A program made the position numbers and the translations under genes. Positions 5,742 through 13,880 of a stretch of 14,700 nt of DNA are shown one piece after another. Position 1 is the stretch's first letter, and each line of letters begins with the position of its first letter. Source of the DNA: Clostridia bacterium (GTDB lineage Bacteria > Bacillota_A > Clostridia > Oscillospirales > CAG-272); assembly GCA_017626655.1 (NCBI GenBank), contig JAGAIH010000328.1, positions 1-14,700 of the forward strand. Reading direction: 5' to 3'. Below the pieces are notes generated by a model. That model searched no databases, was not told where the DNA came from, and was given only the letters and a program-made list of their open reading frames with translations.

Positions 5742-7694
5742 TTACTCCGTCTTCATATCCTCGCCCTTGCGGTACTTTTCGGCTTGCATACGGAACATCT
5801 CGGCGTACTTTCCGCCCAGGGCGATCAGCTCCTCGTGGCTTCCCTGCTCGCACAGCTCTCCGTTTGCGAAAAGGAAGATGCGGTCGGCGAAGCGGGTGGT
5901 GGAAAGGCGGTGGGAGATGAAGATGACCGTCGCCTCGCGGCCGCTACCGTGGGAGTCGGCGGCATGGAGGATAGAGTGGTTCAGCTCGTACTCGGCCACG
6001 GGATCCAGGGCTGAGGAGGGCTCGTCCATGATGATGAGGTCATAGGGGCGGACCAAGACTCTTGCGATGGCCACCTTTTGGGCCTCGCCGCCCGACAGCT
6101 CCACGCCCTCCTTGTCGATCTCTCGGGTCAGCGGGGTCTCCAGGCCCTGCTCCAGGGTGTTCAGACGGTCGGTGAAGGTGGCGTCGTCCAGGGCTTTACG
6201 GATGCGGGATTCGTTCTCGGGGGTGCGGTCGTAGCCTCCGCCCATGACGTTCTCTCCCAGAGTGGCGGCGAAGATGCGGTAGTCCTGGAACACCGCGCCG
6301 ATACGGTCACGGTACTCGGTGAGGTCATAGTCGCGGATATCGCGGCCGTTGTAGAGGATGCGCCCCTCGGTGGGGTCGTAGAGCCGCATGACCAGCTTGA
6401 TGAGGGTGGTCTTGCCCGCGCCGTTGTAGCCCACGATGGCGGTCCTTTCGCCCTTGCGGATGGTGAAGCTAACATTTTTCAGCACGGCGGGACGCTCCTC
6501 CCTCGGCTTTGGGATCTCCTCCTCGTCCTTCTTCCCCTGCTCCCTGCGCTCGAACTCCTTGATCTCGGCGGCCAGGGCGCTCTCCTCGTCGGTGAAGACC
6601 GACCGGTAGGTGAAGCTGACGTTTTCAAAGGTCAGGGACTCGAAGGGAGGGACGGGCTCGGTACCCGAGGTCAGGCGGTTCTCATGCTCCAGGAACTTGA
6701 AGTATTTCTCGATGTAGAGGGCGTGCTTGGGCAGCTCGGTGAGAGAGTCAGCCAGGTTCATCATGATGGATTGCAGCATCCACAGGGATGCCACGGCGGC
6801 GGCGAAGCCTCCCAGACGGACCCGTCCCGCCGCCAGCTCGAAGATCATGATGAGGATGGTGGCATAGTAGGTCCCTCGGCGGGCGATATTGAAGCCCACG
6901 CCGTAGAGGAGGGTGAACTTCTTCCCGTATTTGAGGTCCAGGCGGTTCAGCTCCTTCGCCGTTTCCTCGCAGTCGCGGGTCATCATGTCCCCCACCCCCG
7001 AGGTACGCATCTCCTTGGCGTAGTCCGACAGGTTGAAGACGCGGGTGACGTAGCTCTCCCTGCGCCAGAGGGGATTCATGATCTCCATGACGCGGAGCCA
7101 CAGGCGGTTGCCGAAGTACTCCACCACCAGGGTCACCCCCACGCCCACCAGCATGAGGATACCCATCCACAGGTTGATGGACATGAGGAGGGCCGAGATG
7201 GCGGTGGCCGAGATGATACGGTTGATGATATTCCACAGCCCCCGCACCACAGCGATGGCGCGGTTATCGGACTCCCGCATGGCCCATACGAACTGGTTGT
7301 AGAAGTCGGGGTCGTCGTAGCAGGCCAGGTCCATGCGCTGTGCCTTGCGGTACAGCTCGGCGTGCATCCGATAGCGGAGCTTGTTCTCCAGGATGGGGTT
7401 GAGGATGAGGGTATAGATATGGTCGGGGATGAAGACGATGATGTAGAACAGCGCCAGGGCCAGGATGAAGACCGCCACGTCCCCGAACCTGTCCGAGGTA
7501 TCCAGGGCGTTGAACATGGCGTTGCGGAAGTAGACGGCGGCGGTGTCGATGCCCGCCCACATGAGGGACCAGAGGGCCAGGAAGATGACGTAGGAGGGGA
7601 GGAGCCTCCAGACCTTGGACAGGATCTTGGCGTCGTAGACCAGGACGGTACGGGCGCGGCGGCGGGGCTTTTGGGGCTTTGCGGTCGGGGTCAT
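5742..7694 (-). CDS. ABC exporter half-transporter, second of a pair
   Basis: This 650-residue ABC exporter half-transporter has an N-terminal membrane domain (helices roughly 30-300) fused to an ATPase domain. All ATPase motifs are intact: Walker A GYNGAGKTT (422-430), Q-loop Q470, signature LSGGEAQ (533-539), Walker B with E558 in LIIMDEP and the switch histidine H595 in FISHRLS. A charged insert (about 367-402, rich in Glu, Lys and Arg) interrupts the start of the ATPase domain, where the paralog has nothing comparable. The membrane domain shares CYDDPDFYNQF (125-135) and DYAKEMR (224-230) motifs with the paralog. The ATG at 7694 has an AGGAGGTG site and overlaps the stop of the upstream ABC gene as ATGA. 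This coupling suggests a heterodimeric exporter working at the cytoplasmic membrane. The substrate cannot be read from the sequence; no peptidase domain or toxin precursor is seen nearby. Confidence 0.93.
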   Translation of the reverse strand: MTPTAKPQKPRRRARTVLVYDAKILSKVWRLLPSYVIFLALWSLMWAGIDTAAVYFRNAMFNALDTSDRFGDVAVFILALALFYIIVFIPDHIYTLILNPILENKLRYRMHAELYRKAQRMDLACYDDPDFYNQFVWAMRESDNRAIAVVRGLWNIINRIISATAISALLMSINLWMGILMLVGVGVTLVVEYFGNRLWLRVMEIMNPLWRRESYVTRVFNLSDYAKEMRTSGVGDMMTRDCEETAKELNRLDLKYGKKFTLLYGVGFNIARRGTYYATILIMIFELAAGRVRLGGFAAAVASLWMLQSIMMNLADSLTELPKHALYIEKYFKFLEHENRLTSGTEPVPPFESLTFENVSFTYRSVFTDEESALAAEIKEFERREQGKKDEEEIPKPREERPAVLKNVSFTIRKGERTAIVGYNGAGKTTLIKLVMRLYDPTEGRILYNGRDIRDYDLTEYRDRIGAVFQDYRIFAATLGENVMGGGYDRTPENESRIRKALDDATFTDRLNTLEQGLETPLTREIDKEGVELSGGEAQKVAIARVLVRPYDLIIMDEPSSALDPVAEYELNHSILHAADSHGSGREATVIFISHRLSTTRFADRIFLFANGELCEQGSHEELIALGGKYAEMFRMQAEKYRKGEDMKTE

Positions 7695-9580
7695 GCTCCC
7701 ACCTCCTCTCGGGCTTGCGCTTCGGCTTCGGTTTCACGGTAGCTCTCGGCTTGCTTACGGAACATATCGGCGTAGTGACCGCCCCGCTCCATCAGCTCCC
7801 TGTGGGTACCGCTCTCCACGATGCGGCCCCCCTCAAAGAGGTAGACGCGGTCGGCGGGAACGGCGGAGGAGAGGCGGTGGGAGATGAAGACCACGGCGCG
7901 GTCGGCGCAGGCCTGCATCATGTTCTCAAAGAGCTGATACTCGGCCACGGGGTCCAGGGCAGAGGTAGGCTCGTCCAGGATCACCACGGGGGACGCCGAG
8001 GCAAAGACACGGGCCAGGGCGATCTTCTGAGCCTCGCCTCCCGACAGGACCTCCCCCTTGTCGTCGAACTCTCGGGTGAGCATGGTATCCATGCCGTGGG
8101 GCATCTTCATGACGCGGTCATAGGCGCCGCTCTCCTTGAGGGCGGTCTCCACCAGGGCGCGGTCGGCGGCCTCTCCCGCGGGGTCGGTCCTCATGGGGCG
8201 CATGAGGATGTTCTCGGCCACCGAGAGGGCGAAGGTGCGGTAGTCCTGGAAGACGGGCTTGAAGGTATCCCGCCAGGATTGGAGGGTATGGTCCTCCATG
8301 GGGACGCCGTCCATGGTGATGCTTCCCTCGCTTGGCTCGTAGAGGTGGAGCAGGAGCTTGACGAAGGTGGACTTGCCCGAGCCGTTCTGGCCCACCAGGG
8401 CGATCTTCTCCCCGGGGGCGATGCGAAGGGTGATATCGCGGAGGGTATCGGTCTCGGCTCCCTCGTAGCGGTAGCGGAGGCCCTTGACCTCGATGGTACC
8501 GCCTCGGGCGACGGTCCCCTCGGGGTTGGGCTTGATCTTGGGCTCGTAGTCCAGGAAAGAACGAAGGTTCTCGATGTACAGGGCGTGCTCGTGGAAGGAG
8601 ACCAGGTTGGTGACCAGGCCCTGGAGGTAGCCCGAAACAGAGCCGACCGAGTTCAGCACCACGATGCAGTCCCCGACCCCCACCGTCCCCCGCACCAGGG
8701 TGGCGTGGACGGCGTAGAGACAGGCCCCCAGGACGGTGACCACCTCATGGGAGATACGGGCGGTATAGTCCAGGGCGGCGGTGCGGAGGCCATATCTGCG
8801 CTTGATCCTTTCGATCTCCACGGTAGTCTCGTCCAGGTCGCGCAGGAGCTTATCCGACATTCCCGTCAGGCGCATCTCCTTGGCGTAGTCCTGGAGGTAG
8901 AAGCCTCTTTGGATGTAGTTGGCCTTCCAGGCCAGCTTCTGGATATGGTTATTCTCCTTAAAGGCGATCTTGTTGCGCTTCCCTCGGATGAATCCCACCG
9001 CGAAGGGGATGAGGGCGAAGAGCATGAGGATGGGGTCGATGCTCCAGAGCAGGAGAGCGTTGGCGATGAGAGAAAAGACCTGGCTGAAGAGCCGCTCCAG
9101 GGACCAGAGGACGTTGAAGGCCCGATCCTCGGCCTCGTTCATGGCCTTGACGTACTTTTCGTAGTAGGCGGGGTCCTCGTAGCAGGACAGCTCCACGCGG
9201 CGCATCTGGGTATAGAGGGCGGTCTTGATGGCCAGGGTCAGCTTGCGCTGACTGATGGGGGCGTAGATCTGCCAGAAGGCCTGCTGGGCAAAGAACACCG
9301 TGATGTGGATGGCGAACATTCCCAGGATGAACCAGGTCAGAGTCACGGGATCGCCGTTCTTCCCCAGGTGATCCACCACAACCTTGAGGAGGAAGGAGCC
9401 GCTGAAGAACTCGATCACCGACCAGGAAAGGTCCAGGATGACGTCGATGATCATGTAGGCGGGGGCGGCGCGGCGGATCATTCCCAGCATGAAGAGGTTG
9501 TTTTGCAGGACACGGCGAAGGGAGAGCTTTTCGGGCTTCTTTTCGGCGGGGTCCTTTTTGATTTTGGTTTTCTTACTCAT
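7691..9580 (-). CDS. ABC exporter half-transporter, first of a pair
   Basis: This 629-residue membrane domain-ATPase fusion is the partner of the downstream ABC gene. Motifs are intact: Walker A GQNGSGKST (397-405), Q-loop Q445, signature LSGGEAQ (512-518), catalytic E537 in VVILDEP and H568 in FISHRLS. Because neither protein has a degenerate catalytic glutamate, the pair would have two active ATP sites rather than the asymmetric arrangement of many heterodimeric exporters. The N-terminus is lysine-rich before the first helix (about residues 38-60). The ATG at 9580 is preferred because the protein then starts like the family (MSKKTKIKK), but it lacks a clear ribosome-binding site. The frame stays open to a TTG at 9673 that falls on the likely promoter. 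Its TGA stop overlaps the next start. An XRE regulator gene ends 173 bp upstream on the same strand. Confidence 0.92.
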   Translation of the reverse strand: MSKKTKIKKDPAEKKPEKLSLRRVLQNNLFMLGMIRRAAPAYMIIDVILDLSWSVIEFFSGSFLLKVVVDHLGKNGDPVTLTWFILGMFAIHITVFFAQQAFWQIYAPISQRKLTLAIKTALYTQMRRVELSCYEDPAYYEKYVKAMNEAEDRAFNVLWSLERLFSQVFSLIANALLLWSIDPILMLFALIPFAVGFIRGKRNKIAFKENNHIQKLAWKANYIQRGFYLQDYAKEMRLTGMSDKLLRDLDETTVEIERIKRRYGLRTAALDYTARISHEVVTVLGACLYAVHATLVRGTVGVGDCIVVLNSVGSVSGYLQGLVTNLVSFHEHALYIENLRSFLDYEPKIKPNPEGTVARGGTIEVKGLRYRYEGAETDTLRDITLRIAPGEKIALVGQNGSGKSTFVKLLLHLYEPSEGSITMDGVPMEDHTLQSWRDTFKPVFQDYRTFALSVAENILMRPMRTDPAGEAADRALVETALKESGAYDRVMKMPHGMDTMLTREFDDKGEVLSGGEAQKIALARVFASASPVVILDEPTSALDPVAEYQLFENMMQACADRAVVFISHRLSSAVPADRVYLFEGGRIVESGTHRELMERGGHYADMFRKQAESYRETEAEAQAREEVGA

Positions 9581-9644
9581 AGATCGAACAGGTGGGTGCA
9601 AGGTGTTGAGGTACGGACGGAAAGAGAGAGTGCGAGGCGGTCCT

Positions 9645-9673
9645 TCTATACATATAGTATCATTCCGAGCCAA
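9645..9673 (-). promoter_or_regulatory. Probable promoter of the ABC exporter pair
   Basis: On the minus strand TTGGCT (9673-9668), a 17-nt spacer and TATAGA (9650-9645) each match four of six consensus positions. The -35 box lies inside the arm of the plus-strand hairpin described next. An alternative -10, TACTAT, a few bases upstream has no good -35. Confidence 0.45.
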
Positions 9674-9697
9674 AAGGTTGGCTCATTTTTCTTTTTT
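9667..9697 (+). terminator. Terminator-like hairpin facing against the operon
   Basis: GAGCCAA (9667-9673), loop AAGG and TTGGCTC (9678-9684) form a perfect 7-bp stem followed by ATTTTTCTTTTTT. It has the full form of an intrinsic terminator for plus-strand transcripts, yet no plus-strand gene lies upstream of it. It may block antisense transcription into the XRE gene, end a small plus-strand RNA, or be a relic. Confidence 0.55.
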
Positions 9698-9709
9698 CAG
9701 GAATCATTT

Positions 9710-9766
9710 ACCGCCCGTCTCCCGCTTGTGCCGTCCGACGCGCAGGGACGCGGCTATTCGGGCGGT
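9710..9766. repeat. Branched inverted repeat at the 3' end of the XRE gene
   Basis: ACCGCCCG (9710-9717) and CGGGCGGT (9759-9766) pair perfectly over 8 bp and enclose a smaller GTCC/GGAC hairpin. The right arm lies within the last codons of the XRE gene. There is no U-tract on either side, so it is not a classical terminator; it could stabilise the 3' end of the mRNA. Confidence 0.4.
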
Positions 9767-10182
9767 GTCTTGGGCTTGCCGGCGGGCTTCACCATTCCGA
9801 AGGGCAGGGCGTGCCGTCCCTCCTCGTGGCAGATGAGCAGGACCATCTCCTCGCTGTCGGGGCATTCGTAGACCTCGCGGGGGCAGAGGCGCTTGCCCTC
9901 GAAGACGGCGATGCGGACCCGGCCGTCGTCCTCCCAGGGGAGGGCCTCGATGCGGGTGGAGGGGTCGGCCTCACCGCAAAGGAACAGCTCGTCGATGTCC
10001 ACCCCAAAAACCTCGGCCATGGCGGGGAGGAGGGAGACGTCGGGGCAGGAGAGCTGGCGCTCCCACTTGGATACGGCCTGGGAGGTGACCCCCAAGCGGT
10101 CGGCCAACAGCTCCTGGGTCAGCCCCGCGGCGCGGCGGAGGGCGGCGATGTTCTCGCCCAGGCGGGAAAAGTCGTATCTCAT
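9754..10182 (-). CDS. XRE-family helix-turn-helix transcriptional regulator
   Basis: This 142-residue protein has a Cro/C1-type DNA-binding domain at about 7-64, with the recognition region LTQELLADRLGVTSQAVSKW (21-40) followed by CPDVSLLPAMAEVFGVDIDE. The C-terminal 75 residues (LPWEDDGRVRIAVFEGKRL at 81-99 onward) are not a domain I can name. Similar LPWEDDG linkers occur in longer XRE regulators of gut Clostridia, so the protein may be a shortened version. The ATG at 10182 is chosen for the AAAGGA site 9 nt upstream and the family-like start MRYDFSRLGENI. It has its own good promoter, and the ABC pair lies downstream on the same strand behind a separate promoter. That suggests it may control the exporter, but no operator pair was found. 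Confidence 0.85.
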   Translation of the reverse strand: MRYDFSRLGENIAALRRAAGLTQELLADRLGVTSQAVSKWERQLSCPDVSLLPAMAEVFGVDIDELFLCGEADPSTRIEALPWEDDGRVRIAVFEGKRLCPREVYECPDSEEMVLLICHEEGRHALPFGMVKPAGKPKTPPE

Positions 10183-10236
10183 GGCACAGATTCCTTTCCG
10201 CGGCGCGGGGTGTGGTTTGGCGCACGCATCCTCTAT

Positions 10237-10265
10237 ATTGTACCACAGCGGAGGGCTTTTGGCAA
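10237..10265 (-). promoter_or_regulatory. Sigma-A promoter of the XRE regulator gene
   Basis: On the minus strand TTGCCA (10265-10260), a spacer of exactly 17 nt and TACAAT (10242-10237, preceded by TGG as an extended -10) match five of six positions in each box. It lies about 55 nt upstream of the ATG at 10182. Confidence 0.75.
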
Positions 10266-10300
10266 TAAACCGATGGTTGTTTTTCCCATACACGGCGTAG

Positions 10301-10332
10301 AAAAAAGCCCCGCCGCGCAGGCAGGGCTTTTA
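10301..10332 (-). terminator. Intrinsic terminator of the lipoprotein gene
   Basis: On the minus strand AAAAGCCCTGCC, loop TGCGC and GGCGGGGCTTTT form a 12-bp stem with one U-G pair, extended by two more T. It lies 14 bp after the lipoprotein stop codon and insulates it from the XRE promoter. Confidence 0.85.
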
Positions 10333-10345
10333 TGGGTATGGGAAA

Positions 10346-10756
10346 TTACTCGAGAACGATGACGACGGTCTTACCCTCGGTCAGGGCCTGGTCCTTGATG
10401 GACTCGAAGGCCTTGGACTGACCCTCATCCTCGTAGTATGCCTTCCATCTCTTACCGTCGCCGGCAGTCAGCTCGCCGATGGTCTTCAGGATGCCGTTCT
10501 CGTCGAAGCAGGTGATCTCCTCCTCGAACTCGCCGGCGCAGAACATCTCGATGGCGTCGCCCAGGGTGCCGTCGCAGGAGGTCTCGCCCTGGTACTTGGT
10601 GGCGGCACCTTCCTTGATGATGAGGTTGACCTTGATGGCCACGGTAGCGACGGGCGCGGTGGTCTCCTCGGTCTCGCCGCCGTTGTCGCAGGCGATGAAG
10701 GCGGTGCCCAGCAGGCAGATGGCCATGGCGATAGCCAGGATCTTCAGAAGCTTCAT
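10346..10756 (-). CDS. Small secreted lipoprotein with DUF4430-like domain
   Basis: This 136-residue protein has a lipoprotein signal: MKLLK, a hydrophobic core (4-20) and lipobox FIAC with the lipidated cysteine at 23. A short Gly/Glu/Thr-rich spacer follows (25-36). Residues 40-136 resemble the DUF4430/transcobalamin-like C-terminal domain: beta strands, a GTLGDAIEM helix start, a WKAYYEDEGQSK strand and ALTEGKTVVIVLE at the end. In other proteins this fold binds cobalamin-type ligands or serves as a surface adaptor. A ligand here is only a guess. The start at 10756 follows GGAGG at 8 nt and gives a proper signal peptide; the frame is open further upstream but runs through the promoter. It forms a single-gene unit with a perfect promoter and strong terminator, so it is probably well expressed and exposed on the outer face of the membrane. 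Confidence 0.82.
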   Translation of the reverse strand: MKLLKILAIAMAICLLGTAFIACDNGGETEETTAPVATVAIKVNLIIKEGAATKYQGETSCDGTLGDAIEMFCAGEFEEEITCFDENGILKTIGELTAGDGKRWKAYYEDEGQSKAFESIKDQALTEGKTVVIVLE

Positions 10757-10793
10757 GTTGAATTCCTCCAAAATGATAAATTTTGATGGCTCT

Positions 10794-10822
10794 ATTATAC
10801 TACATGAAAGCCAAATTGTCAA
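10794..10822 (-). promoter_or_regulatory. Sigma-A promoter of the lipoprotein gene
   Basis: On the minus strand TTGACA (10822-10817), a 17-nt spacer and TATAAT (10799-10794) match the consensus exactly, about 38 nt upstream of the lipoprotein ATG. Confidence 0.87.
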
Positions 10823-10889
10823 CTGCTTCTCACAAATTTTCACTTTTTGCCCAAAAAGCGCCGGTTCGGTGTTGTGCAAAGTGTCGGGG

Positions 10890-11393
10890 TCAGTTGTGCA
10901 GGATGACCATGAGTTGGGTGAGAGCGAGGAGGAGGAGCCACAGGGCGAGTCCCCCTGCGGCAACCGTGGCGAGGGGATCGACCATCCTCCAGGAGAGGGT
11001 ACAGAGGAGAGCGGAGGAAGTGGCTAAAAGGAGACAGATCCAGGACGGGAGGAGGAGAAAGGAGGAGAACAAAAGGCTATACCAGGCAAAGGAAAGGGTC
11101 ACCGCCAGGATCAGGAAGGTGATCCCCCGCCAGCGGAGGGCGTCGCGGTCCCCTCCTCCTGCCCGACAGGCAAGGATATAGCCTACGGAGACCCCCGCCA
11201 GGGCATAACTCAAGAGCCACAGGATCCCCACCAGCCACAGGGGCGGCAGAAGGGCTTCCGCCCCCAAAAGGCGGAGGATGGGGAGGGGGCTTCCCACGGT
11301 CAAGCGCAGGAAGACCGCCGCCGCGAGGCCCGAGCAAGCCCCGACCAGGGCGTAAGTTTTATGAATTTTGCCAAAGGATCCCGTCATTTTCAT
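10890..11393 (-). CDS. TspO/MBR-family membrane protein
   Basis: This 167-residue protein is almost entirely hydrophobic with five likely helices, as in the TspO/MBR (tryptophan-rich sensory protein, peripheral benzodiazepine receptor) family. Family-like features are the PP-W-W-L-Y pattern in LLPPLWLVGILWLLSYALAG (48-67), the FAWYSLLF segment near 100-107, and an end ALTQLMVILHN that mirrors the usual 'A..LN..I..LN'. TspO proteins bind tetrapyrroles or related ligands and are linked to stress responses; tryptophan content is modest here, so the function may differ. The ATG at 11393 has GGAGG about 8 nt upstream. It begins 51 bp after the penicillin-binding protein gene on the same strand and is probably co-transcribed with it. 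The family call rests on pattern recognition; a generic membrane protein is the alternative. Confidence 0.68.
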   Translation of the reverse strand: MKMTGSFGKIHKTYALVGACSGLAAAVFLRLTVGSPLPILRLLGAEALLPPLWLVGILWLLSYALAGVSVGYILACRAGGGDRDALRWRGITFLILAVTLSFAWYSLLFSSFLLLPSWICLLLATSSALLCTLSWRMVDPLATVAAGGLALWLLLLALTQLMVILHN

Positions 11394-11444
11394 GATGCTT
11401 CCCTCCCGACAGCTTTTTCCTACTGTATGCGGGAGAGGGCGGGA

Positions 11445-13745
11445 TCATGACAGGGGATGGTCGCGGCGGGAAAAGCGGGAGAACCAGCGGCTGAACCAGG
11501 GGAAGGGAGCCGTATCGCGCGGGGGATCGGGCTCTCGGGCGGGATCCTCGGGGAGAAGATCGTTGGGGAGGAGGGGGATACGGTCGGGGTCGGCGGGGTC
11601 GTGGGGGACGAGGGGGATGGGTGGCTCGCCGTGGAGGGTACAGGTGTCCGTGGGCTCGGTGCCGCGGACAAACCAGCCCCGCTCGGTGGGGCGGCCGCCG
11701 ATGGGATGGGTGCAGAACTCCCCGGGCAGACAGCCCGACAGGGGGCAGAACTCCACCTCGGTGACGGTATCGGGGAGGTCAAAGGCAGTCTTGGGGGGCG
11801 CGCCGCGGTAGGCGGTCTCACAGGCGGCCATGAGGTCGTCCCAGATCGTAACACAAGGATTGCCGTGGATGCCCCGCAGCTCGGTAGGGTAGTCGTAGCC
11901 CATCCAGACCCCCGCCAGGAGGCGGGGGGTGTAGCCTACGTAGCGGCGGTCACAGTTGTTCTGGGTGGTGCCGGTCTTGCCCGCTGACTCGATGCGCAGG
12001 TCCTTGACGCTTCGGAGGTAGCGGGCGGCGGTGCCGCGGGTGTTGACCTCGCAGAGGAGGCGGGTGAGGATGGCGGCGGTCTCCGCTGATATGGCGGGAT
12101 TCTCCTTATCCGCAGGGAGGTTTTCCAAAAGGACGTTCCCCTCTCCGTCCAGCACGCGGTGGTAGGAGACGGGGGACTTATAGACGCCGTCCGTGAGAGC
12201 GGTATAGGCGGCGGTCAGCTCTCGTGAGGTGACACCGACGCTCTGCTGGCCCAGAGCCAGGGAGGAGACCGTCAGATCATGCAGGGGGGCGGCGTCGGGC
12301 GGGATGAGGCTGTGAAGCCCCAGGGTATACCGGGCGAAGGAGAAGGACTCGGGGAGGCCCACCTCCTCCAGGATCCGCACCGCCACGGGGTTGAGGGAGT
12401 GGGCCACCGACTCCCCTACGGTGACCCGCCCACGGTAGAGGCCGTCGGCGTTGGCGGGCCAGGGCTGACCCTTTCGTTCCTCCAGCGGCTCGTCCTCGTA
12501 GATCCCCGCCCAGGTGATGAGGCCCCGCTCCAGGGCAGGAGCGTAGACCGACAGGGGCTTGATGCAGGAGCCTGCGGGACGGCGGGTGTCGGTGGCGTAG
12601 TTCTGGAGGCGGTTGGCGGTCTTCTCCCCCACCGCTCCCGCCACGGCCAGAATATCCCCCGTGCGGGGGTCCATCAGGATACAGGAGGACTGGGGGCGGC
12701 CGCCCTCTCCCATGGGGAAGTGGGTGAGGTCAGCGTAGTAGGACTCCACAATGGCCTGGAGGGTCTCGTCCACGGCAGTCTCGATGGTGAGGCCTCCTTG
12801 GTAGACCAGGAGGGAGGCGGCGGCGTAGGTGTAGCCCCGCCTGTCCATGAGGTCGCGTATGACGTCGGAGACCACCATGTCGGCGTACCAGGAGGTAACG
12901 GGGGCGGGATCGGACTTGGGAGCGGGATTCAGGGTCAGGGGGGTGGCGATGGCGGTATCCCACTTGGCTTCGGTGATATAGCCCTGGGCAGCCATTTGGG
13001 TGAGGATCAGATCGCGGCGGGCGCGGTTGGCTTCGGGGTGGGTGAGGGGATCATAGCGGGTAGGATTGTTGGTGATGGCGGCGATGGCCGCGCACTCGGG
13101 GAGGGTGAGATCGGACACCGACTTCTGAAAGTAGGTCTCGGCGGCCATGCCCACACCGAAACAGCCCTCAGCCAGGTTGATGATGTTGAGGTAAGCCTCC
13201 AGCACCGTCTCCTTGTCGGTCTGCTTCTCCAGATCCAGGGCTGTAAAGATCTCGGTGAGCTTACGCTCGGGGGTCTGCTCGGCGCGGCCCGTGAGGTTCT
13301 TGACCAGCTGTTGGGTGATGGTGGAGCCGCCGCAGGTGGGGTTGCCTCGGAGGTAGCCCAGCCCCGCCCTGAGGGTGCGGATGGGGTCCACGCCCCGGTG
13401 GGTGTAGAAGCGTTTGTCTTCAATGGCAATGAAGGCGTGGATGAGATCGGGGGGGATCTCGGCGTAGGGGGTGTAGATATGAGGTCTGTCCTGCAGGAGG
13501 GTGGCGTTCTCGGCGGGATGGAGGCCGCCCGAGCGCCGGGCGCGGGTCTCGGGATCGTAGGCGTAGAGGATCGAAGGACGGCCCGCCCGGGGGATTTGGA
13601 GGAGGGTCATGTCCATTTTGGCGTGGGCATAAGGGGTGATCCATACCGCGCCCGCGGCGGTGGCGGCTGACAGGCAGAGGATCACCCCGCAGAGCAGGAT
13701 AAGGGCGAGCCTCCGCTTTTTCTTGATCTTTTTGCGCTGTTTCAT
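11445..13745 (-). CDS. Class A penicillin-binding protein, bifunctional peptidoglycan synthase
   Basis: This 766-residue enzyme polymerises glycan strands and cross-links peptides at the outer membrane face. A basic N-terminus and one membrane anchor (about 12-35) lead to a GT51 glycosyltransferase domain. That domain has the catalytic E109 in AIEDKRFYTHRG, then GGSTITQQLVKNL (139-151), RKLTEIF (161-167) and EAYLNIINLAEG (183-194). The transpeptidase domain follows with the active serine S393 in SCIK (393-396), SLN (450-452) and KTG (590-592), so all three penicillin-binding motifs are present. After about 660 comes a cysteine- and proline-rich tail (FCPLSGCLPGEFC at 666-678) ending in aromatic and arginine residues. 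The ATG at 13745 gives a proper anchor and has a GGGGGT site upstream. It is divergent from the BofC-like gene across 135 bp and likely heads an operon with the TspO-like gene. I found no clear promoter. Confidence 0.95.
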   Translation of the reverse strand: MKQRKKIKKKRRLALILLCGVILCLSAATAAGAVWITPYAHAKMDMTLLQIPRAGRPSILYAYDPETRARRSGGLHPAENATLLQDRPHIYTPYAEIPPDLIHAFIAIEDKRFYTHRGVDPIRTLRAGLGYLRGNPTCGGSTITQQLVKNLTGRAEQTPERKLTEIFTALDLEKQTDKETVLEAYLNIINLAEGCFGVGMAAETYFQKSVSDLTLPECAAIAAITNNPTRYDPLTHPEANRARRDLILTQMAAQGYITEAKWDTAIATPLTLNPAPKSDPAPVTSWYADMVVSDVIRDLMDRRGYTYAAASLLVYQGGLTIETAVDETLQAIVESYYADLTHFPMGEGGRPQSSCILMDPRTGDILAVAGAVGEKTANRLQNYATDTRRPAGSCIKPLSVYAPALERGLITWAGIYEDEPLEERKGQPWPANADGLYRGRVTVGESVAHSLNPVAVRILEEVGLPESFSFARYTLGLHSLIPPDAAPLHDLTVSSLALGQQSVGVTSRELTAAYTALTDGVYKSPVSYHRVLDGEGNVLLENLPADKENPAISAETAAILTRLLCEVNTRGTAARYLRSVKDLRIESAGKTGTTQNNCDRRYVGYTPRLLAGVWMGYDYPTELRGIHGNPCVTIWDDLMAACETAYRGAPPKTAFDLPDTVTEVEFCPLSGCLPGEFCTHPIGGRPTERGWFVRGTEPTDTCTLHGEPPIPLVPHDPADPDRIPLLPNDLLPEDPAREPDPPRDTAPFPWFSRWFSRFSRRDHPLS

Positions 13746-13880
13746 GGACGTGACCCCCTTTTTTCGCGTTTACGGAATTATTGTGTCTCGCCGCGGCATA
13801 AATTAATCGCTTTGCGGACATGATAATAGGGACCACATCCACCAAAAATTGACGCCCGCTTGAGGCTGAAAGGAAAAGAA

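Noticed and set aside
9581..9673. TTG start at 9673 giving a 660-residue ABC protein
   Set aside because: The extra 31 residues are not membrane- or family-like, and the TTG falls on the -35 box of the probable promoter.
6078..9871. 554- and 730-residue plus-strand open frames
   Set aside because: Both are antisense shadows of the two ABC exporter genes; they show no domain and have unnatural composition.
12279..13670. 463-residue plus-strand open frame
   Set aside because: It is an antisense shadow of the penicillin-binding protein and is extremely glycine- and valine-rich.
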